64,000 bases of DNA from Shewanella gelidimarina (GTDB lineage: Bacteria; Pseudomonadota; Gammaproteobacteria; Enterobacterales; Shewanellaceae): positions 62,001 through 126,000 of the forward strand of contig NZ_JAKIKW010000012.1 in assembly GCF_023283945.1 (NCBI RefSeq), written 5' to 3'. The position numbers and the translations under genes are program-made. Below the pieces are notes generated by a model that searched no databases, had not been told where the DNA came from, and saw nothing but the letters and a program-made list of their open reading frames with translations. Positions 8,801-16,752 of this stretch are shown here, piece by piece. Numbering within the stretch: the stretch's first letter is position 1; each line of letters begins with the position of its first letter.

Positions 8801-11573
8801 TACCAATGAAATATTTAAGGGTATAAAACACCTTTCCACATCCAAAACACTACAACAACTAGAAAGCTTCTCTGAATCTCATCAGACCTTGGGAGAGCTT
8901 CTTTCTCATGCAATATTCAATGATCACGAAATTGACTTTAATGACCAGGTTTTGGGGTTCGATGTTTTATCTAAGCAATTGGAATCAAACATTAAAAGCC
9001 TACAATCTGCTTGTAAAAAAGATGTGTCGTTAGTCGAGTTAGGTACAGATATACAACAAATTATAGAGTTTAAGACGTTAGAGCAAAAACTATTATCGCA
9101 AACATTACTCGACGATATATTTGGCAATCAAGTTAAATTGTCGGCACGTGATGACTGCGAACGCAGTGAAGGAGTTATAGCGTCGACATTAGTGCTCAAT
9201 AAAGCGATAAAGAATCTAAAATCTACACAATTAAAAAAGTACTACTTAACCTGCCCAACAAACGAAGATAGCGAATTACTAAGTAAAGCCTTAACAAATA
9301 TAGAATCTCAATATCAAAACTATAATCAAGCATTCGAAATATTTTCAGAAAAAGCCAATTTGGATGAACCATTTTGGTACGACATTGAGTCAACTACAGT
9401 TGACTCTTGGATAGCGCGTAATCAACGAGCAGTAAGCCAGCCTAGATGGCTTGGTACATGGGTCGACTTTATTCGGATTAGAAGTGCACTATCTGATAAG
9501 GGATTAGAAAAACTGCTACGTTACACTGAAACTGGAGCTATCGGCCTCGATGATCTTGAGAAAATATATCTTTATTCAGTATATGACATCCTAGCAAGAG
9601 AAATCATCAAGGAACGTCAAGAACTAGCTTACTTTTCGGGTGCTGAACAGAACGCGATTCGTAAACAGTTTGCTGAGTATGACAATAAATTAAAGTCGCT
9701 ACAGCAAGAGAAAATAGCATTTGAAGTGGCCAAAAATGGCATGAAAAAAGTTGTATCAGGTATAGCAAGTGGAAAGGTTAATGGCTACACAGAAATGGGC
9801 CTCATCAATCATGAAGTGAATAAAAAAACACGTCATGCTCCTGTCCGTCAGTTAATTAAACGCGCAAGTAAGTCTCTAGTAGAGTTAAAACCCTGCTTTA
9901 TGATGGGGCCACACTCTGTTGCACAATATCTAGCACCTGGTCAGATAGAGTTTGACATTATTGTGATGGACGAAGCATCACAGATTAAACCTGAAGACGC
10001 ACTCGGGACTATTGCACGGGGAAAACAGTTAGTGGTGGTTGGTGATCCAAAGCAATTACCACCGACTAGTTTTTTCGATAAGGCCATAGAAATTGATGAT
10101 GAAGATATAACGGCTATTGAGCAGTCCGAAAGCATACTTGATGTATCACTACCCATGTTTAATGCAAGGCGCTTACGTTGGCATTATCGTTCACGTCATG
10201 AAAGCTTAATTGCATTTTCAAATCAGAAGTTCTACGACAGTAATCTTGTCGTCTTCCCATCACCGTCGAGTAAAAGTGAAGAGTTTGGTATTAAGTTTAC
10301 CCACGTGAAACTGGGCCGTTTTGTTAATCAGCACAATATAGAAGAAGCAAAAGTCATTGCAGAAGCGGTGCGTAAGCATTTGTTAAATAGACCAAATGAA
10401 TCACTTGGTGTTGTGGCTATGAGCTCTAAGCAACGTGAACAGATCGAGCGCTGTGTTGAGGAGTTGTCAAAAGATGATGAGCAATTCAGAGACGCTTTAG
10501 CAGTCAATGCCGACGTAGATGAGCCGTTGTTCCTTAAAAACCTTGAAAACGTGCAGGGAGATGAGCGCGACGTTATTTTCATATCCTGTACTTATGGCCC
10601 ACAAGAGGCAGGGGCTGCACAAATGCCACAGCGCTTTGGCCCAATCAATTCAGCAGCAGGTGGCCGTCGACTTAATGTCTTGTTCACGCGTTCGAAAAAG
10701 CGTATGCATGTCTTTAGTTCGATGACCGAAGGTCATATATTGGCATCCGATACATCCAGTGATGGTGTACACGCGCTAAAGAGCTTTTTAGCTTACGCAC
10801 AAACAGGCAAGTTAGCTCAGCAAATTCATACAGGTAAACAGCCAGATAGTGATTTTGAAATATCAGTAATGGATGCGCTTAAATCAGAAGGCTTTACTTG
10901 TGTGCCGCAGGTTGGCGTCGCAGGTTACTTCATCGACCTTGCTGTACAAGATCCAGGTCAACCTGGTCGCTACCTAATGGGCATCGAATGTGATGGTGCT
11001 ACTTACCATTCCGCTAAATCTGCGCGTGATAGAGATAGACTTCGACAGTCAGTATTAGAAAGTTTAGGCTGGACTATTAATCGCATATGGTCGACTGATT
11101 GGTTTAAAAATCCTCAAGCACAGCTCAAGCCTATTATCGAGTTGTTACACCAGTTAAAGACTGAGGTTCCAGAGCAATATGAAGCTGTACAGCCAGATAG
11201 CGAACAAGATGAAATTGAGCAAGTTATTGAGCAGGAAGAGCATCAAAAACAGTTAATCGAAGACTATTGTCATAATGATGATTCGCTAATGGCCAGACTT
11301 GAAAAGTTTGAACAAGCTGTGATTTCCCAATCAAGTAATAACATACCATTAGCTAACAGGTTGCTACGTCCCGCGATGGTCGCTGCTTTGTGTGAGTTCA
11401 AGCCTATCTCTAAAAATGAGTTCTTGGAAGTTATACCTCCCTACTTGCGCAACACCACTGCATCGGAACAAGGGGTATACCTCGAACAAGTGCTGAATAT
11501 CATTGCTGATAATGAACAAGAATTAATGACTAATAATGGTGATAAGCCGATATTTGAAAAGGTAGTGTTTTAA
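5832..11573 (+). CDS. DUF4011-type SF1 helicase with C-terminal nuclease domain
   Basis: A 1913-residue protein of a family repeatedly found in bacterial defence islands. Residues ~1-55 look like a winged-helix DNA-binding domain. Residues ~95-270 have the DUF4011 character (RNRLLDLTGRNRLLNFR). The SF1 helicase core has Walker A GPPGSGKSQT near 443, the DExx box VMDEAS near 1380, GDPKQLPPT near 1403, NVQGDERDVI near 1572 and LNVLFTRSKKR near 1615; a long helical insertion separates Walker A and B. Residues ~1690-1780 resemble the MTES_1575/Vsr-like nuclease fold (FIDLAV, then IECDGATYH, then DRDRLRQ). A DUF3320-like tail follows. Start ATG has a GAGAG site. The pairing suggests DNA unwinding and cutting; antiphage action is inference from family and context. 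Confidence 0.85.
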   Translation: MSKITQAVLAILTTNPNQTAKELALECNTNKKSINQCLYYDLKDKVQINPYYQWSLVDIKISSAATKPVEGKDKDCENTMDSPIIRTSNDNFAFDSLQSIRNRLLDLTGRNRLLNFRHGKTGFIRVIDEMPNQLAADILESKPYTFIPVEEPKREELIEYGYITIDEKGQEVRIKADPTAKEWAKVLGLNTSYELPLSYKTKDSKHTDSNIQSMLYPRELEAQLRNIRSKANTAIEEAGANILYLAFGFLEWFEDDNSDVVRQAPLYLIPVKVDRASLNKKTGTYTYTIEYTSEDIIPNLSLSEKLKHDFQIHLPELNEDILPEEYFKQVENNVFRNKPQWKIKRYSTLAMFDFGKLLMYLDLDPSRWPDGQSNIQNHDILQMFFAKEGKENTSTGSGFSVEYPIDKVEGVHEKYPLIDDADSSQHSALMDAIKGKNLVIEGPPGSGKSQTITNLIAAAISQGKKVLFVAEKMAALQVVKSRLERAGLGDFCLELHSHKTQKKQVYENIERRINKQDDYRYPHSISIDIGMYEEKKKALSEYANLINSEWKNTGRTIHQIFSAATRYREEFDSVSLDDIKPSQINGEKFDEISARRTIDSLRRYADVYQQVKAQLGLEAELSDHPWFGVYNTSIQLFECEEVCALVQNAIDNLNQLNAAITPFSEQIGEQNLGDIEVLKLLFIDAQTLPTVTGKEDPKALNLIHENESLDENLKSCLKDYSLSRRLHRHLISKFEASVFDEPSDLSAIIKAHISLNKLCLDSDTQLSALFQTVKKLNDLNSLYLALMDDISTLKEHQPKLAGNLTGDFKGFVDLNKFIKHFSELDSVYVPRRNELFDNDLLDAHLPKLLEVLPELKRLHEALGLYFDLNTLPTVSELITIDESISEAGFFRWLDSDWRSARHELLTISNNSKHKFNKLTQHLQDLITYKGLLDELNREPMYLSLLQSEYNGINTPIEDIVVIRQWYKEVRASFGIGFGKKVPFATSLFESTNEIFKGIKHLSTSKTLQQLESFSESHQTLGELLSHAIFNDHEIDFNDQVLGFDVLSKQLESNIKSLQSACKKDVSLVELGTDIQQIIEFKTLEQKLLSQTLLDDIFGNQVKLSARDDCERSEGVIASTLVLNKAIKNLKSTQLKKYYLTCPTNEDSELLSKALTNIESQYQNYNQAFEIFSEKANLDEPFWYDIESTTVDSWIARNQRAVSQPRWLGTWVDFIRIRSALSDKGLEKLLRYTETGAIGLDDLEKIYLYSVYDILAREIIKERQELAYFSGAEQNAIRKQFAEYDNKLKSLQQEKIAFEVAKNGMKKVVSGIASGKVNGYTEMGLINHEVNKKTRHAPVRQLIKRASKSLVELKPCFMMGPHSVAQYLAPGQIEFDIIVMDEASQIKPEDALGTIARGKQLVVVGDPKQLPPTSFFDKAIEIDDEDITAIEQSESILDVSLPMFNARRLRWHYRSRHESLIAFSNQKFYDSNLVVFPSPSSKSEEFGIKFTHVKLGRFVNQHNIEEAKVIAEAVRKHLLNRPNESLGVVAMSSKQREQIERCVEELSKDDEQFRDALAVNADVDEPLFLKNLENVQGDERDVIFISCTYGPQEAGAAQMPQRFGPINSAAGGRRLNVLFTRSKKRMHVFSSMTEGHILASDTSSDGVHALKSFLAYAQTGKLAQQIHTGKQPDSDFEISVMDALKSEGFTCVPQVGVAGYFIDLAVQDPGQPGRYLMGIECDGATYHSAKSARDRDRLRQSVLESLGWTINRIWSTDWFKNPQAQLKPIIELLHQLKTEVPEQYEAVQPDSEQDEIEQVIEQEEHQKQLIEDYCHNDDSLMARLEKFEQAVISQSSNNIPLANRLLRPAMVAALCEFKPISKNEFLEVIPPYLRNTTASEQGVYLEQVLNIIADNEQELMTNNGDKPIFEKVVF

Positions 11574-11610
11574 TCAATACTACCGGATATAACTTTAATT
11601 TTGGTGATGA

Positions 11611-11893
11611 TTAACAGGGACGTAGACGTGAAAATACCAGATATTGCGAGAACGGCACCAGGTGTACTTAGGGTCACGGCGTATTGGCTAAAAGTGAAGC
11701 AAACGAGCCATTTAGTGTCGCTGAAGGGGCGTAAAACTTTCAATATTCATGGCATAAACGTATATCGAGATTCCGATATATTGGCAAGGATATGCCTGGA
11801 ACAAAATACCCTGAATCGTATGATAAGTTTAACTGTAGGCGTTAGCCAAAAGTCCTGCGTCTACGCTGGTTATTGGGAGCTTAAACCATAAAG
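11611..11893 (+). pseudogene. Degenerate copy of the small membrane-anchored protein gene
   Basis: Homologous from TTAACAGG at 11611 to the live gene at 12921-13371, including the ribosome binding site and a GTG start at 11628 (VKIPDIARTAP). Relative to the live copy it lacks four bases just after 'CACGGC' (about 11680) and gains one base after 'GGGGCG' (about 11730). The middle ~17 codons are therefore in a wrong frame while both ends are in phase. It stops after GYWELKP, losing the linker and membrane helix. Probably non-functional, although still open for 87 codons. Confidence 0.75.
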
Positions 11894-11987
11894 CCACAGC
11901 TGAAAAAAGCAGATGTTTTTTTTTACATTAATCGTTAACGAACACATAAAACCATATGCAACAACATTACAAAAAAGGACGTTTAGC

Positions 11988-12692
11988 ATGAGTGTATGTA
12001 GTACAAATAGAGCAATTCTAGTTCTCGAATCACCTTGGGAGCTGGATAACGAAGACTCTAATCGAACAAGTGTACTTCCCTTTGTTGAAGGGATTGCTAA
12101 ATTGGCAGGTAACACGGAGGTTTTCCATGCTAATTTTTACGATAAAAAAAGCTTTGAACAAGCATTAGACTGTTTATGCAAACGCAAATTTGAAAGCACA
12201 GTGGTCTATATTGCTGCCCATGGATACAAGAAAAAAGTGGGTAAGGTTAATATTGGTGACTTGATGTTTATGGTCGGTGAGCGCTCGAAACAATTTAACA
12301 TCACCGGAGTCATGCTTGGCTCATGCTTTGTAGGGGAGAATACAACCACCATAGAAGTGTTTATTGAAGGGACAAATATCAAGTGGTGTGCTGGGTATGC
12401 TTCTTCATCTAAGTGGCTTGAAGGTACTATGATTGATTGTGCTATTTTATCACGCCTTTCTATTTTAAATGATGACGACTTTGAAGATAAAGATTGCATC
12501 ATAGAAGCATTTGCTAATGCTATCTCTCCCTTCTCAGCTAATTTTCCCATTGGATGGAACTACGATAATGAACAGATCTCTTTAGAAGATTCTATGCAAT
12601 TTGTGGTGCAGCAAACGGGGCGCGGGCATAAAGCAAAATTAGTTACGGAAGAAGTTTTTGCAGAACAAAAAGAGTACCTATTTGACGAATAA
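11988..12692 (+). CDS. Caspase/CHAT-like protease candidate
   Basis: A 234-residue protein. I choose the ATG at 11988 because AAAAAAGGA precedes it; the frame is open 25 codons further upstream. The core shows a strand-His-Gly element (VVYIAAHGY) and, after a second strand, LGSCFVGE. That is the spacing and form of the His/Cys catalytic pair in clan CD (caspase, CHAT) peptidases. A WCAGYASSSKWLEG segment follows, as in the substrate-loop region of such folds. No signal peptide or membrane helix. It sits between two copies of a small membrane protein gene and has its own terminator. Related bacterial proteases act as proteolytic effectors in immunity; its substrate here is unknown. The family call is from motif reading only. 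Confidence 0.65.
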   Translation: MSVCSTNRAILVLESPWELDNEDSNRTSVLPFVEGIAKLAGNTEVFHANFYDKKSFEQALDCLCKRKFESTVVYIAAHGYKKKVGKVNIGDLMFMVGERSKQFNITGVMLGSCFVGENTTTIEVFIEGTNIKWCAGYASSSKWLEGTMIDCAILSRLSILNDDDFEDKDCIIEAFANAISPFSANFPIGWNYDNEQISLEDSMQFVVQQTGRGHKAKLVTEEVFAEQKEYLFDE

Positions 12693-12712
12693 AGCCCAAT
12701 AGGTAATACAGT

Positions 12713-12748
12713 CAAGCTCAAGCTGAATTTGTTTGAGCTTGTTTTTTT
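12713..12748 (+). terminator. Rho-independent terminator after the protease gene
   Basis: Stem CAAGCTCAA / TTGAGCTTG followed by seven T. It separates the protease transcript from the downstream small gene and hsdM. Confidence 0.85.
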
Positions 12749-12936
12749 AATTACCGAATTCAATCACCGTCATCATTCAGCTTTAGCTGTAAAGCAATAC
12801 CATCGCCTCAATAATAGCGCAGTTAATATTGGGAGCTAAGTATCAACCGCAGCTCAGTTGCCAAAATTAAAGAATATTTTTTTGGATTAAACAAGATAAA
12901 GTATTGTTGTAGAACGTTATTAACAGGGAAGTAGAC

Positions 12937-13371
12937 GTGAAAATACCGGATATTGCGAGAACGGCACCAGATGTACTTAGGGTCACGGCATTTGTATTGG
13001 CTAAAAGTGAAGCAAACGAACCATTTAGTGTCGCTGAAGGGGCGCAAACCGTTCAACTTAATGGTATAGATGTATATCGAATTGCCGAAATACTAACAAC
13101 GATATGCCTAGAACCGAATGGCCGAAATAGCATGACGAGTTTAACAACAGTTGATAGCCACAAATCTCACGCTAACCCTGGTTATTGGCAGCTTAATCCG
13201 CAGACGTACTATAGCTACCTTTCTTATGTATCACTGTTACGGTCAGAAGAGGCTATCGAGCTTGCAAAGCAATCTCTCAACGCGGCAGAACAATCGAATC
13301 AAAATGCTAAAAGATCCATATGGATTGCAATAGTTTCAATAGCATTAACCGCCATGGCGATATTTTTTTAA
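12937..13371 (+). CDS. Small protein with C-terminal membrane anchor (live copy)
   Basis: A 144-residue protein starting at GTG with AGGGAAG upstream. Residues 1-90 form a compact domain I cannot name (starts MKIPDIARTAPDVLRVTAFV, includes NGIDVYRIAEILTTICL). A helical linker follows (SEEAIELAKQSLNAAEQS), then a single hydrophobic C-terminal helix (IWIAIVSIALTAMAIFF) ending the protein, as in tail-anchored proteins. A mutated copy lies 1.3 kb upstream, on the other side of the protease gene. hsdM starts 55 bases downstream, so it may be cotranscribed with the restriction genes. A role as anchor, sensor or protease target is possible; none is shown by sequence. Confidence 0.75.
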   Translation: MKIPDIARTAPDVLRVTAFVLAKSEANEPFSVAEGAQTVQLNGIDVYRIAEILTTICLEPNGRNSMTSLTTVDSHKSHANPGYWQLNPQTYYSYLSYVSLLRSEEAIELAKQSLNAAEQSNQNAKRSIWIAIVSIALTAMAIFF

Positions 13372-13426
13372 CGTGTTAATCCAGATTTTAGCTGTGATTT
13401 TATCCAGAATTTAACTAGGAAGTACA

Positions 13427-15064
13427 ATGGCTGAGCCAAAAACGAAAAAAGCGAAAAGCAACAAACCCCAACTCGGATTTGAAGAGGCACTATGGGATAG
13501 CGCTAATAAACTGCGTGGTAGTGTTGAGTCGTCTGAATATAAACACATTGTGCTCAGCCTAATATTTCTTAAGTTTATCAGCGATAAGTTTGAAGTACGC
13601 AAAGCCGCCATTACGCAAGAATACGGTACCGAGTATATTGATATGGTGGATTTTTACACCATGGAAAACGTGTTCTACTTACCAGAAGAGGCGCGTTGGT
13701 CACACATTCAAGTTAATGCAAAGCAAGACGATATCGCCGTTAAAATCGATAGTGCGTTACATAGCGTAGAAAAGAACAATAAATCCTTAGCAGGCGCACT
13801 GCCAGACAACTACTTTTCACGCCTTGGCCTCGATGCCAGCAAGTTATCGGCGCTTATCGACACCATCAATAATATTGACACTATCGTTAAGAGTGTCGAC
13901 AGCGGCAATGATATCAAAAGCGATATTAAGAGCGAAGAAGACATTGTTGGCCGCGTCTACGAATACTTTTTAGGTAAATTTGCAGCCACCGAAGGCAAAG
14001 GCGGAGGGGAGTTCTACACCCCAAAATCAATCGTGACATTAATTGCCGATATGATAGAGCCGTTTTCGGGCAAAATTTACGACCCATGCTGTGGTTCTGG
14101 CGGTATGTTTGTTCAATCGCTTAAATTTATTAATAGCCACAATGGTAACCAGAAAAACATCTCTATTTATGGGCAGGAATATACCAATACCACCTATAAA
14201 CTGGCCAAGATGAACCTCGCAGTTCGTGGGATTTCAGGTAATTTAGGTGATGTGGCTGGTGATAGTTTCTTTAAAGACCAACACCCCGACCTAAAAGCTG
14301 ATTACATTATGGCTAATCCACCGTTTAACCAAAAGCAGTGGCGCGCCGAAAATGAACTCGTTGATGACCCCCGTTGGGCGGGTTACCCAACACCGCCAAC
14401 TGGCAACGCTAACTATGCGTGGATCATGCACATGATCTCCAAGCTTAGCGAACACGGCACCGCAGGCTTCGTTCTAGCCAACGGCTCAATGTCATCTAAT
14501 ACCAGTGGCGAAGGCGATATTCGCCAAAAAATCATCGAGAACGACTTAGTCGATTGCATGATAGCCCTACCAGGCCAACTGTTCTACACCACTCAGATTC
14601 CGGTGTGTTTATGGTTCATCAGTAAAGACAAGCGTGGCAATGACGAGAAGGGCATGTTTAAGCGCCGTGATCGCCAAGGTGAAACCTTGTTTATCGATGC
14701 TCGCGAGATGGGCACCATGGTTAACCGCACGCTTAAAGAACTCACCAATGCAGACATCGCCCACATCACCGCAACCTATCACACATGGCGTGGCGAGACG
14801 GTTTTAGACGAAGCGGGTGAATTAAAAACGTACCAAGATAAATCGGGTTATTCTAAATCAGCCACACTCGCTGAAATGGCTGCCAATGATTATGTGTTAA
14901 CCCCAGGCCGTTACGTCGGCGCTGCCGATATCATCGATGACGGCATTCCGTTTGAAACCAAGATGACAGAACTTAGCCAAAGCCTTTATCGCCAGATGCA
15001 ACGAGCCGAAGATCTGGATGCTGCTATCCGCAGAAACTTGGAGGCATTGGGTTATGGCGAATAA
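13427..15064 (+). CDS. hsdM: Type I restriction-modification DNA methyltransferase subunit M
   Basis: A 545-residue N6-adenine methyltransferase. N-terminal helical HsdM domain (residues ~15-170). SAM-binding motif DPCCGSGGMF near 219-228. Catalytic NPPF near 296-299. Length is usual for the family. AGGAAG lies upstream of the ATG. With HsdS it methylates the recognition site; with HsdR added, it restricts unmodified DNA. The gene overlaps hsdS by 11 bases, implying translational coupling. Confidence 0.95.
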   Translation: MAEPKTKKAKSNKPQLGFEEALWDSANKLRGSVESSEYKHIVLSLIFLKFISDKFEVRKAAITQEYGTEYIDMVDFYTMENVFYLPEEARWSHIQVNAKQDDIAVKIDSALHSVEKNNKSLAGALPDNYFSRLGLDASKLSALIDTINNIDTIVKSVDSGNDIKSDIKSEEDIVGRVYEYFLGKFAATEGKGGGEFYTPKSIVTLIADMIEPFSGKIYDPCCGSGGMFVQSLKFINSHNGNQKNISIYGQEYTNTTYKLAKMNLAVRGISGNLGDVAGDSFFKDQHPDLKADYIMANPPFNQKQWRAENELVDDPRWAGYPTPPTGNANYAWIMHMISKLSEHGTAGFVLANGSMSSNTSGEGDIRQKIIENDLVDCMIALPGQLFYTTQIPVCLWFISKDKRGNDEKGMFKRRDRQGETLFIDAREMGTMVNRTLKELTNADIAHITATYHTWRGETVLDEAGELKTYQDKSGYSKSATLAEMAANDYVLTPGRYVGAADIIDDGIPFETKMTELSQSLYRQMQRAEDLDAAIRRNLEALGYGE

Positions 15065-16517
15065 GTGGAAAAGTGAGCGACTAGGGGAGCTTTGTGAAGA
15101 GATCACTGTAGGGTTTGTCGGCTCTATGACGCATGAATATGTTCATGCTGGAATTCCTTTTCTTCGTTCAAAAAATATACGTGAATACGAAGTTGATTGG
15201 AATGACATGAAGTTTGTATCTCCTGAATTCCATAAGAAACTGTCTAAATCGAATTTAAAGCCAGGTGATGTCGCAATAGTTAGAACAGGAAAGCCTGGAA
15301 CAACATGTGTAATTCCTGATGGGCTTGCTGAAGCAAACTGTTCTGATATTGTAATTGCAAGAGTGAATAATGATGTCTTGTGTGCGCATTATTTGTCTTA
15401 CTTTATGAACGCTCTAGCATATGGGCAGGTTAATGCTCACATTGTAGGTGCTGTTCAACAGCACTTTAATGTTGGTTCTGCCAAAAAATTGGAAGTTCCA
15501 CTTCCTCCTCGTTCTATACAGGCGAAAATAGTTGAAATTCTAAAAGCAATTGACGATAAACGGCGTTTGAACCAGCAAACCAACCAAACTCTTGAGAAAA
15601 TGGCGCAAACGCTGTTTAAAAGCTGGTTTGTCGAGTTCGATCCTGTGTTCGATAATCTGTTGGCTAAGCATGACTTTAAGCTAGAGAACTTACCGAGTGA
15701 CTTCCCAGACGTATTATTACCTAAGGCCGCTGCCCGCCTGAAGGCTCTGTGCACGCAACAAGGTACTGACGACCTTTTATCGCCAGCATTAACCGCGCCT
15801 GCTCTTAATAAAGAGCTCAATAAAAAGCTCAACGATGCCATCCACCCACACTTCCCAAGCGAGTTCGAACACAACGAACAACTCGGTTGGATACCGAAGG
15901 GGTGGGAATCAGGAATCAGTGGTAAGCTTATAGATGTAAGGGATGGGACTCATGACTCCCCAAAAAAATCTGACGAAGGTTTTCCTCTGGTTACGTCCAA
16001 ACACATCACATCTGGCGATTTAGACTTAAGTAGCTCATATTTAATATCAAAAATAGATTTTGAAAAGGTTAATGCCAGAAGTAAGGTCGATACCGGAGAT
16101 ATTTTATTAACAATGATAGGAACTGTTGGTATTCCATACCTGGTAGTTGATAGTCCCGTAGACTACGCAATCAAGAATGTAGGATTATTTAAAACATCAG
16201 CCTCTATGAGTTTGAAAAACTATTTCTATCTACTGCTAAAATCACCACTCATGCAGAATTATCTTAACGCCAGAATGGCGGGAACAACTCAGAAGTATTT
16301 ATCGTTAAAGGTGTTAAGGAGCATTGACTTCCTTTTACCTAGTGAGCCTGTATTACGTGAGTTTGATAAAGTATTGGATTCGCTAACTTTAAAGTCTAAA
16401 AGTAACTTAGACCAAAATAAAAGCCTAACCAAAATTCGTGACACCTTACTCCCCAAGCTCATTTCTGGCGAGTTACAAATTCCTGATGCTGAGGATTTGC
16501 TCAAGGGTGAGGGGTAA
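15054..16517 (+). CDS. hsdS: Type I restriction-modification specificity subunit S
   Basis: A 487-residue DNA-recognition subunit. I start it at the ATG at 15054, which overlaps the hsdM stop in the usual coupled arrangement. Two target-recognition domains (about 5-155 and 285-420) alternate with conserved helical spacers; the central spacer is RSIQAKIVEILKAIDDKRRL and the C-terminal one ends LPKLISGELQIPDAE. The central region also carries a segment running from KSWFVEFDPV to EFEHNEQLGWIPKGW. The DNA target cannot be read from sequence. Confidence 0.93.
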   Translation: MANKWKSERLGELCEEITVGFVGSMTHEYVHAGIPFLRSKNIREYEVDWNDMKFVSPEFHKKLSKSNLKPGDVAIVRTGKPGTTCVIPDGLAEANCSDIVIARVNNDVLCAHYLSYFMNALAYGQVNAHIVGAVQQHFNVGSAKKLEVPLPPRSIQAKIVEILKAIDDKRRLNQQTNQTLEKMAQTLFKSWFVEFDPVFDNLLAKHDFKLENLPSDFPDVLLPKAAARLKALCTQQGTDDLLSPALTAPALNKELNKKLNDAIHPHFPSEFEHNEQLGWIPKGWESGISGKLIDVRDGTHDSPKKSDEGFPLVTSKHITSGDLDLSSSYLISKIDFEKVNARSKVDTGDILLTMIGTVGIPYLVVDSPVDYAIKNVGLFKTSASMSLKNYFYLLLKSPLMQNYLNARMAGTTQKYLSLKVLRSIDFLLPSEPVLREFDKVLDSLTLKSKSNLDQNKSLTKIRDTLLPKLISGELQIPDAEDLLKGEG

Positions 16518-16519
16518 CG

Positions 16520-16564
16520 CTTAGCGCTATATCGTCAATGTTAAATATATTGATTGGCGCTAAG
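16520..16564. other. Hairpin in the hsdS-hsdR gap
   Basis: Arms CTTAGCGC (16520-16527) and GCGCTAAG (16557-16564), with inner pairing, fall three bases after the hsdS stop. There is no T-run, so it is not a standard terminator; it may attenuate or stabilise the transcript before hsdR. The rest of the 235-base gap is AT-rich and probably holds a promoter. Confidence 0.45.
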
Positions 16565-16752
16565 GTGGTGACAAAAGTAACTATAGCGAGCGTTTTGGTA
16601 TTCGCGCTTTGACGCTTCTTGCTTTAATGTCTGCGCTTTAATAAAGGTATGGCTTCACATTGGTTAAACTAGCCCTCTATTTATAAAGGGGGCATGAATA
16701 AAAAATCAAGATTCACATAATAAATGGATTTGTTAGGAAAATAAAAATAAAA

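Noticed and set aside
7474..10725. Several 60-90 codon frames on both strands inside the helicase gene
   Set aside because: They overlap a continuous, motif-rich coding frame and have no start signals of their own.
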